NCBI GenBank assembly: GCA_024704765.1
Contig: JAKMXF010000221.1
Location: forward strand, 186,001-250,000
Length of the DNA: 64,000 nt
Origin: Oopsacas minuta
Lineage: Eukaryota > Porifera > Hexactinellida > Lyssacinosida > Leucopsacidae
Reading direction: 5' to 3'
Made by a program: the position numbers and the translations under genes
The notes under the pieces: generated by a model
What the model was told of the DNA's origin: nothing
What the model saw: only the letters and a program-made list of their open reading frames with translations
Databases searched by the model: none
Shown: positions 51,501 to 61,800 of the stretch, piece by piece
How positions within the stretch are numbered: the first letter of the stretch is position 1
How the letters are laid out: each line of letters starts with the position of its first letter

Positions 51501-52812
51501 TCCTGATACAAACAAATATAGAGTATTAATGCGTAGAGATATTGTAAAGAAAATATGTTGTAATCACAATATCACTAATGAAATGAAGCTAAAGTATCTT
51601 ATGAATAATGATAAAACCTTGCTATGGCAGACATATGCAGACTACAGTGAAGGGTCACCCCAGAGTGAGCAACTCAGTGCTCGATTTAAGAAACCTGCAA
51701 TTGCTAATGAGTTCAAGGAAATATTTGAAAACTGTCAGGAAGAAATAATGAATCAGACATTGATCCCTTCTCAGACATTAGCCCCAACACAACAACCAGA
51801 TAGTGCTGATGTATCTCCTGTAGAAGATGTAATTGAGAGTAAACAAGAGTCTCATACAGAATCTACTACCAATGGACTTACCTGTAGTACTGATAGCAAA
51901 TCTGCCTCTGATAAAATTGAAACAGTTGAAAGTGAATCAGAGCAAGATGATGACGTCATATTTATCCCTCCTAAGGAACCAACACCTGAACAGATTGCCT
52001 TAATAGAAGAGTTCAAATTACCCAGATACTTCTATTCGTATGAAGATAAGCCTGATTGCAAGGGCTGTCGTGGCTGTGAGAGTAACTACGAGATTGTATA
52101 TGAGAAAGATAGACCTGATCAATGTCGAGCTACTGACGATGTCGTGCAAGCACTTAGAGATGCTAGTGAGGATATATCTCTCCCTAAGATAGGAGCTGCC
52201 GAGACGTCTATTTTCGGTCCTCAGCCTGATGGTCTAGTCTCTTTCACAGATGTAGCTCAATCAACCTCTGTACAAGGGTTTACTGGGCAAGGAAACCATT
52301 TTAAATCTTTTGCTAGACCACTTTTTGTACATACCTCTAAGGAGGGAGAGGAATCTGGACAGTACGAACCAGATGCTCACTTTAAACCTATTGTAGATTT
52401 GCCAGAAATTCAAGACATTAAAACTGGAGAAGAAGGAGAAAATATTATTTTTAAAGGTCGTACTACTCTATACAGGTTCACGGATAGTCAATGGAAAGAG
52501 AAAGGGAAAGGAGAGATGAAGATCCTCCACAACAAGGAGACTGATAAGTATCGACTACTTATGCGTCGTGATAAAGTAAAGAAGATTTGTTGTAATCATT
52601 TTATCGCACAAGGAATGGTTCTAAATCCCCTTCAGAAATCTGAGAGCAGCTGGGTATGGTATACTAATGCAGACTTTTCAGAGGAGACTCATCGCCCTGA
52701 AACTCTTACTGTTCGGTTTAGTAAGGCTGAAGTAGGGAAAGAGTTCAAAGAAGTATTTGATAGATGCGTTGCCATACTTAACCAAAGGAGAAATGATTCC
52801 TTAAGCATTTGA
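45597..52812 (+). CDS. RANBP2: nucleoporin RANBP2/NUP358-like, five Ran-binding domains
   Basis: Four exons (45597-45899, 45971-46318, 46397-46912, 46981-52812) give 2332 residues. This is the cytoplasmic-filament nucleoporin that binds Ran-GTP and transport receptors. The N-terminus is the TPR/helical region of NUP358 (YAIAQMYAKVEDYDKALSYVDMYL, GAFYFRGVILEKQGRLQDAVAAF), running to about residue 1080 with a coiled-coil segment near 870. Ran-binding domains lie at about 1095-1230, 1318-1440, 1535-1680, 1840-1975 and 2183-2325. Four carry the core MRRD-x5-KxCCNH. The second is degenerate (YRLLIHEQDNSDMLCDHEI). After domains 3 and 4 comes the NUP358-specific linker (DDVIIISVSQPTEDQ...LPDYFYLYENKP), each copy ending in C-x2-C-x2-C (CPGCRGCE, CKGCRGCE). 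No RanBP2-type zinc fingers, E3 repeats or cyclophilin domain are present. The exon 3 acceptor (46394-46396) was chosen because it keeps the frame open. Confidence 0.92.
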
Positions 52813-53483
52813 ATTTTAAATCTTTTATTCTTTACAGTAGCTTACTTATATCGCTCTTTTCTCGATTTCCTTCTTAATTAACCAATAGGATGAATCTTAC
52901 GTTCACCTCCTCCATCCCCTTATCAACATTCTTGATTCACTCTTAGGAAACTTCATACAGTTCATATATGCTTGTAGATTAATTTTGAAGTTTAATTAAC
53001 AGACTTTAATAAACTACACATTTCCACGGAAGTCCGTGACATTTATAATTAGATTCAGAATGATAATTCTCAGGTAATTCATCTATATTGAGTCAAATGG
53101 TTTTGTTTTGTTAATGTATTGATATCTTAGACTTTGGGTAATAGCGTATTTGTAAGTTACTGATGCTCTTTACATTATCTATATTAGTGAATAGTTTCGA
53201 TTACAGCCGCAGTTGATTTAGATTTCTAAAAATCCGCAATCACAGCCTAGTTACATATAAGTAAGCCTATTGATACTCATTTATGGTATTTATCTGAGCT
53301 GAGTTAATAATTTTGATTTGTTTACTTTCCATTATACTTTCTCAATTTGTGAGATTATTTGTGTAATTTACTAGCTTTCATAAGTGTTGATATTTTGCGA
53401 AAGAAGTCTTCAACTGGTAAGTTCATTGTTTATATTACATTGTATTTGAATTATTTTGTCGAATTGTTCACTTTAGTTTGAGT
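52813..53483. other. intergenic stretch and dynein 5' UTR
   Basis: About 670 AT-rich bases with no ORF or RNA gene. A likely 5'-UTR intron of the dynein gene lies at 53417-53476 (donor GTAAGT after AACTG, acceptor TTTAG), immediately before the ATG at 53484. Confidence 0.55.
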
Positions 53484-56400
53484 ATGACGACTGCGGCTAG
53501 CTCTGACCGTCTTGACTTCGTGAAGCAATTCGTGCTAAAATCGATGAAAATAAAGTCTGATAAATGGGAGAAGATGAAGAGCATTGAGGACAATGAGTTG
53601 ATACTCAACGATTTTTTGGAGAAGGGAGATTCTATTTTTCTGATTTTCTATATCAATTCTGCTGGTCAACTCACACCGATGAACCAGTTCCCCCCTTCAT
53701 CCAAGAATAAAACTATATACTTTATCAAACACAAACATGAAGCGGTACAGCCAGGAAAGCTGCAACAGATTTGTTTCTATGGGGATCTATCCTACGCCCC
53801 ACTGGACCACCTAGCAGGACTTGTGGATCAGGTACCCATTTATAATAACAGTTTCGAAAATTTATGCTTATCTGTAGGGACTTGCTTATCTAGCTATTGC
53901 CTATTGGCCCAATTCTATCAGATCTATAGAATACCTGTACATTTGAAATGATTGCTGTTAGATATTCTAATTTTCGAATATCCCCGTCTATTTCTCTTCC
54001 TGTTATTTTCTTTAGATTCTTCTTCCTTTGCTTGGAAATAAATCAAATCACAATAAATGGCCATCTGTTGTAGCCACAGATGTAATGAGACATGTTCACG
54101 CCCTCAAGAACTCAGTATATGTTGTTTGCGGTCAGGTCAAAGGGCGTACCCTGCTACCCTTGCCCCCTGGTACAGAGCAGATTGTTGAGAGAGTCACTGC
54201 CTTAGAAGAGAGGTGAGTAATTAGATTTGTATTACCCTGAACTAAATAGTTAAGTTGCCACAAATATATTTCTTATACACTTTTCCATATATTCTTGAAT
54301 AACCAGAATAGAAAGAGCTTCTCAATTACCCATCTACAAATAATATTTAAATTTTTCTCTGCTACGCTAAAAATGGAGAGCAAAACTGTTCTGGCTCTAG
54401 GCTGGAATCCAAATCTGAATGAGAAGAGTGAGCTTCCTATGTCCATTAAAACTGAACCCTCCCTTAACAAACCTAAGCTCCAGATTCAGTTACCACCACG
54501 TACATTATGGACCCGTTGCATTGAGTCTGTAATGGAATATTCGCGAGTTGTGTTTGATCTGTTCTACGGTGAACACTTCCTCAGTGTTGTGTGTGCAGAC
54601 CATCTGGATAACAAGAAGAAAACTATGATTAATTGGGAGCTAGGAGACCAGAGGATCAGTCAGCTGCACTCTGCTCTCATGTCTTATGAATGTCCTTATT
54701 TAGACCCACAAGTCATGTCAACTCATCAGAACTTAGGATTCATGAACAGTCTGAATGAGAGTCTTAAACTGATATTTCAACCTACTCCGAGTGAGCTTCA
54801 GAATCCTTCAAAACCTCACGTAAATCGTATTATTATTATTTCCAGTATCTCCAGTGATACTCAACTCTCTGAGATACAGAAGCATCTAACCGTATATCTC
54901 TGCTCACAAACTGTGTTGCCTCCTCACTCCGCTCAGTTAGATATAACACTTATAAACGTACATGTTGATTGTTGTCCTCGTTCTCTTCCTAAGTCTATGC
55001 TGACTCCTGACTGCTCTTTCTGCTGCATAGCCTGTCCTGGGAGTCAGATCACAGAGCAGTTAATGGCTCTCTGTAGAAGTTTCTACACACTTAGCACTAC
55101 AATAATAAAAGGTATTCCTATGAAAGAAGAGCAGAGCAAGCCTGCACCCTCTCAGAACTATGACGTAGAATTGTACCATTCTCAAGAGGCTCAAAGAGAC
55201 TTCTCTAGGACTTATGGGTGTATCCCTCCCCCAAGTGTTATGGTACATCAAAGGAATCTTGTGTTTGACTTCAAGTGGTGTACACCCAAAAAGAGTAATA
55301 GTTTAGATTTCCGTCTTTGCTCTGGTTCCTGGCGTATCTCACCTGTACAGGTATCCCATCGTCCTACAGCTTGTCTATTCACCTTTCTCCAGTCAGGTAA
55401 CCAGGTAGTCTTGGAGCATCAAGTCTCCCCTACAGATGCTGGATCTAGTTCTATCTCATTCACTCTAATCTCTCATAACAATGCTGCCTTTCTCCATAGT
55501 ATTCCCTATATCCCACACACACATATCGAAGATACTGTAACTACTGGTATGCATGCAGGAGGACGTGTTACTGACTACAGAGTAGATGAGTTTATCCGAA
55601 TAATCGATCACAATACACTTGTCCCGATATCAATCGATCTTCACACTCTAGGGTTTGCACCTCCTCCCTGTGACCAATCTCTACGTAATCTCCTCCTACG
55701 TACACACTTCCTACCCCTAATTCATGGTGAGTCTCTCCTCCATCACCTCTCCGACAGGTTTGATCCTATCCTCTCCACTCAAGAGCTTCCTGTCATTTCA
55801 GAAGATAAGATATCTGCTTGTAAAGATCTGTTGTCAGAGTTAGATACAATGATGCGTAAAGGAGAGCCTCTTATCCAGACCAGAACCATACCTAAAGGCA
55901 AGCGTGAGGACAATTATCTGCAAGTGTGGAGAGACCTGATATATCTCTTGGATGGTACCCGATATCTGTGTGAGGGGGCTCAACAGGTCTATACACATAT
56001 GTGTTCTCTGCTGGGTAACATCCCTCAGGAACACATCAAGACATCTTTGTTACACACTGTAGAAGAAGCTAATACAGAAAATAAGAGACATATGAATAGA
56101 TTACAGAAAACACACGTGCCTCAGTCTGACCCCAGGCTAAGGAGAATTCTATCTAGCAGTTTGCCGCATTTGGAACCAGTTGGTATAAAAAGGAAATTGG
56201 ATGGTTCTCCATCTCAGCCTTCTATCCCTCTCTCTAGAACAATTCTCCAATCAACTCGGCAACCGATATCTCTCATCTCCTCCTGGACTATTAAAATGGA
56301 GAAGGAAGCTAAATCTCGTCATGTTGAGTTTGCTGGTCGTCTTAACTCTATTTCTAATAAGGCTGAGTTGTATAGTCTTAGAGCTCCTACACAGGCGGAA

Positions 56401-58791
56401 TCCTCTTATAACCTATAGCTCTCAGGAATATATCCTCCTTCTTGTGTCTAGTATTACTTTATTTCATTGTGAATTGATTCCTTCATTCATTATTGAGAAT
56501 TGATTTATGTGTATCAGTTGGCTGACTGGGCAATACATGGTATTTATCATATAATCATATTTAACACTTTATTATCTATAATCTTAGACTTTACCAATTT
56601 GTTGACTGACATTGTATTTGTTTTCTATTTCTTTTAGGGGCGAATCAATTGATAAACAAGTTGTCCATGCATTTGAAACAGTTGTGATAGAGTGGGCACA
56701 CCAGATACAAGATGTACTCAAGCAGAAATCAGACCAACAGCTGGTACAGGGACTGCACCCTGATCCTATGGTGGAGCTAGAATTCTGGAAAGATAGATGT
56801 GCTAACGTGGAGTATATTTATGAGCAGGTAGATACCTTATAATTAATGCATTAGTCTTATTTCTTACTTGTTTCATATATATAGCTGACCAGTGAGAAAG
56901 TATTAAAGATTGCTCAGTTGCTGGAATGGTCCGAGAGTACTTATTTCCAAGCCTTTAATCAGATGGTAGGTCACGTAGAGGAAGCTCTCGAAGAGGCACA
57001 GGACATATGGATGCATTTGAAGCTAATACAGCGATACTTTGAGGATATGGAGAGCACTGCTTACCCCGAACTTGAGCAAGTTGTTGCCGCCACAATACAT
57101 ATAGTATGTCTTATTTGGGCTAATTCAGTCCACTATAGACAGCCTGCTTATATTGTAACACTATTTCGAGAGTTTTCTAACTACATGATTGAGCTGGTAT
57201 GTTAATATATGTAATTTTAATTATTAATAATTAATGATTTACACTATGTATTTCTCAGACAAGAACATTCGTATGCCCAGATGAAATACTCAATCTTGAA
57301 CCTGGAGAAGCAATAGAGAAAATACAGATAGCACTTAGGACCTGTAATGCTTACATTACTCTCTTCAACCAAAAACGTCACAGCCTTAAGGACTACTTCA
57401 AAGAGGGGAACGGGTATATTGCTTGGGAGTTTGCTAGTGATATGATATTCTCTCGACTTAACCGTTTCATAGAAAAGTTGGAAACTCTGGAGGGGTTCAT
57501 CAACACTGTGATAGAGCTGCTAAAACTGGAGAAGGTAGAGATTGGGGGTTTGAAGGGACGAGCGCTTTCTGAAGAAGTTTTAGTATTATTCGAGAGTTTC
57601 AGCAATATGTATGCAGAATTCCAAAGCAAAGGATATGACAGCCTGTCACTAAATAACAATGAGTTTGAGGTAGCATACGAGAAGTTCTCTCAAGCAGTGA
57701 TGGGTATTGACAAGAAGCTGGGTAGCATTGCTTGTCTTGCATTTGATGAATGCTCTAACTGTGATCAAGCTTACAAGTTGATTGTTATTCTCGGATCGCT
57801 TGTGGAACGAACAGAAATAAAGAAAAATTTCCAAAGCAAATACCCAATTTTTATTGAAATGTACAGAAAAGATCTTGACACTTGTAAACTCATTTTTGAT
57901 ACAATGACCAGTCGTCCTGAAGGGCCTATTCTGCATAAGAACATGCCTCCAGTGTCAGGAGCTCTACGCTGGGCACAAGATCTCAGAGAGAGGATATCTA
58001 CCTCAATGATCAACATACGAGCTTTACACAGTATTAATCAAGATATGCCAGAAGTAACACTTGTTGCTTCAAAGTACGAAGAAATGTCACAGCTTATTGA
58101 CAAGTAAGTCATAACGACATAATACAAACTAATGTAAATTTGTATATAACATTTACTCTCATATAGATATGAAGAGAGACAGTATATGCAGTGGTCACAG
58201 GGAGTGAATGCTATTTGTAAAGAGAATCTAGATCGTCCACTTTTGATTAGGAATCCTCAAACCAATTTAGTTACTCTAAACTTCAGTCCTGAGCTAGTAG
58301 CTGTATTGAAAGAGGTTCACTACTTAAATCAGCGTAAGTACGGGCAAGAAGAGCATCCTGTCCCTGAGAGTGCTGTCAATATATACTCAGAGAACGAGAC
58401 CTTTCTCAAGTACGTACACAACTTAACTCTTATCCAGGACCTGTATAACAAGGTGAGAGAGACTATACTAGATGTAGAGTACCCTCTGATTGAACAGGAG
58501 CTGAGGGGCATTGATAAGAAGCTTAATCAAGCTATCAACAATATCAACTGGACTTCAGATGGTATTTACTATTTGTTCTGTATATATATGCAGGGATTAA
58601 TTAATAATTATTATACTACAGGTATTTGGGAATATATACAAGGAACACGAGACTCAGTGGTGGATTTAGAACAAAGAGTTAGACTTGCTAAACTGAATGT
58701 AGAACAGATCTCTAACGAGATGACTAAATGGTCTATATCTTCATTCTACTCTAGGAAGGATGGGAAAGATGCAAACTTATTCTATCCTGAG

Positions 58792-58845
<54 letters not shown>

Positions 58846-61800
58846 GCTTAAACATAATGTATAGCTAATTCATGGTAAAATTTATTGTATTGGGTTACAT
58901 AGGACCGTTCAGCTCAAGTAGAACCTCGCTACACCCAGATCCGCTCAGGAGCTGAAGTAATACATAGGCTGGTAGGAGAGAATCTGAAGCTGTTTGGAGG
59001 GCAAGAAGACTCAGAAACTTGGAAGAGTTATCTTGACTACCTTGATGAAATAATAGTAGACGGACTATTTGAATGTGTTGTATGTTCACTCAACTATCTG
59101 CTATTCAACTCAGACTCAACCAAGGATATCTTTCCGTTCATGCAAGTCAAGCTAGAGCTACAAGCTCCAGAGATAAGATTCGTGCCTACTCTGGACTCAG
59201 ATGATCCGAACAGTTTCTATGTAATAGTAGAAGGTCTAGTTGAAGACGTGTTTAAAGCAGCTTCTCTTGTTCCCCGCGTAGCAAATCACAATGGACAGGA
59301 GGGGTACCACTCAGACGTGGAGGAGATAGCTGAGCTATCTGATATCAGAGACGAGATCATCTCCCGAGTGCATAAAGGGATCAGTGCTGCTCTCCAATAC
59401 AAAGATACATTCAATACATATTCATATCTGTGGGTAGATGATAAGGAAGAGTTCATGCGACAGTTCTTGCTATATGGACACATGCTGACGTCAGAAGAGA
59501 TAGAACAGGTCAGCGATTGTTCACATTTATGTTATGTATCTGCTTTACTGTATGTTTATTTGATTTATGCGTAGTATGGTGATGATCCTATACCAGAGAA
59601 TAAGCCTCATCTATCCCAGTTTAAGTCTCAAATTGATAACTATGAGAAATTGTTCACAGAAATATCTAAGATGGAGAAAGCTGAGTTGTTTGACAAATGG
59701 TTCATAGCAGACAGTCATCCGTTTAAACAGGGATTACTGAATACAGTTAAGAGGTGGAGTCTCATGTTTAAGCAGCACCTCATTGATACCGTGCATAACT
59801 CTCTTAATAGCCTTGAGGAGTTCATAAAGGGTACTAAAGGGGGACTAGACGTAAGATATTGAATACTTTATTATTTAATTTCAACAATTGAAATCGTCTT
59901 ATGTAGCTATCAGTTGAGGATGGAGATTATGATGTTCTAATTAAGATAATGCACCATCTGTCAGATATAAAGGACCGTTCGTCTTCCACTGATGGAATGT
60001 TCGAGCCTCTTAAACATACCATAGAACTGCTTAAGGGATATGGTCAAGAGATGGGAGAGGAAGTATACGAGCAGCTACAGAGTCTCCCTGAGCAATGGGT
60101 GGACCTTAAGAAGCTATCTGTTGCGATGAAACAAAACGTAGCTCCTCTTCAAGCAGCTGAGGTTAATCTCATCAGGAGGAGATCTGCTAACTTTGACGTA
60201 CGACAACATGAGTTCAGAGAGAAGTTTCGTAAGGTCGCTCCCTTTTGGCTGGACTCACCTCTCCCCTATGCTACGCTAGACAAAATGTGCAGGGAAACTT
60301 GTGACATGGAGAAAGAGATGAAGACTCTGCAGGCATCCGCTGCTCTGTTTGAAGTTAGCTTCCCAGAATACAAACAGCTTAGGACTTGTAAGAAAGAGCT
60401 CAAAATGCTCAAAGATCTCTGGGATATGATAACTCTAGTGCAGAGCTCCTTTGAAGCCTGGAACTGCACCCGATGGAAGGAGATTAATGTGGAGCAGATG
60501 GAAATGGACTGTAAGCGATTCTCCAAAGACATCAGGGGGCTAGACAAGGAGTCTAGAGCATGGGATGCGTATTGTGGACTGGATGGAATGGTTAAGAATA
60601 TGCTGACGTCACTGAGAGCTGTTGGAGAATTACAGAATCCTTCAATAAGAGACAGACATTGGGAACAGCTTATGACCGCTGCTAAGGTTATTTCTAATTA
60701 TTTACTGCTACTAGTATGACGTGTTTATTTGTGTATTTACAGGTGACATTTGTGATGTCTAATGACACTTATCTAGCTGACCTATTGAAACTGAACCTAC
60801 ATAATTTTGAAGACGAGGTGCGGAATATCGTAGACAAGTCTAGCAAGGAACAGAAGATGGAGCAAGCTCTGAAAGATTTGGAGGTTACCTGGTCTCAAAT
60901 GGAGTTTGAATATGAAACTCACGAAAGGACAGGATTAAAACTTATAAAAGCTTCTGAAGATTTGATAGAAGTTCTGGAAGACAATCAAGTTCAATTACAG
61001 AATTATTTGTTGGATAAATTTGTTGCCTTCTTCTTAGACGAATTCACTTCTTGGCAGAAACGTCTTAGTATTGTAGACTCTGTTATAGCAGTATTGACTG
61101 AGGTACAACGTACTTGGTCACATCTTGAATCTATCTTCATCGGATCAGCTGATATCCGAGCTCAGCTGCCTAAAGAATCAGAATTGTTTGATGAAATTGA
61201 TTCTTTGTTTAAGAACACAATTATTGAGATGGTTAAGTATACGAATGTAGTAGAATCTTGTAATCTTCCTGACTTGTTAAAACGATACGAGGATATTCAA
61301 ACAAGACTCACTGTATGTGAGAAAGCACTGGCTGATTACCTAGACACGAAGAGACTTGCTTTCCCGCGCTTCTACTTTATATCATCTGTTGATCTGCTTG
61401 ACATCTTGTCAAAAGGGAACAATCCTCAGGCAGTTGCTAAACACTTGGCTAAGCTATTTGATAACATGGCTGCGCTTAAGTTTGAAGAAGAGGGTGGTAA
61501 TCAAACTAAGAATGCTATCGGCATGTATAGCAAAGAGAAAGAGTACGTAGACTTGTTTCAAATGTGCGAGTGTGTTGGTAGAGTAGAATTATGGTTGAAT
61601 AAACTGTTAGATCGTATGCAAGAGACTGTTCGAGAGACATTTGCGGATGGAGTTGTTTCATATGAAGAAAAGGCTAGAGAGCATTGGATATTTGATTACC
61701 CGGCTCAAGTTGCTCTAGCTGTAACTCAGATCTGGTGGACACTTGAGGTTGGAGTAGCCTTCTCACGAATGGAAGAAGGGTTTGAAAACGCGTTACGGGA

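Noticed and set aside
54295-54372. Upstream extension of the INTS13 frame
   Set aside because: INTS13 proteins start near the residue encoded by the ATG at 54373; the extension is T-rich intronic sequence of the dynein gene.
58792-58851. Polyisoleucine tail on a dynein exon
   Set aside because: It is an ATT microsatellite right after a splice donor; conserved dynein sequence resumes at 58903.
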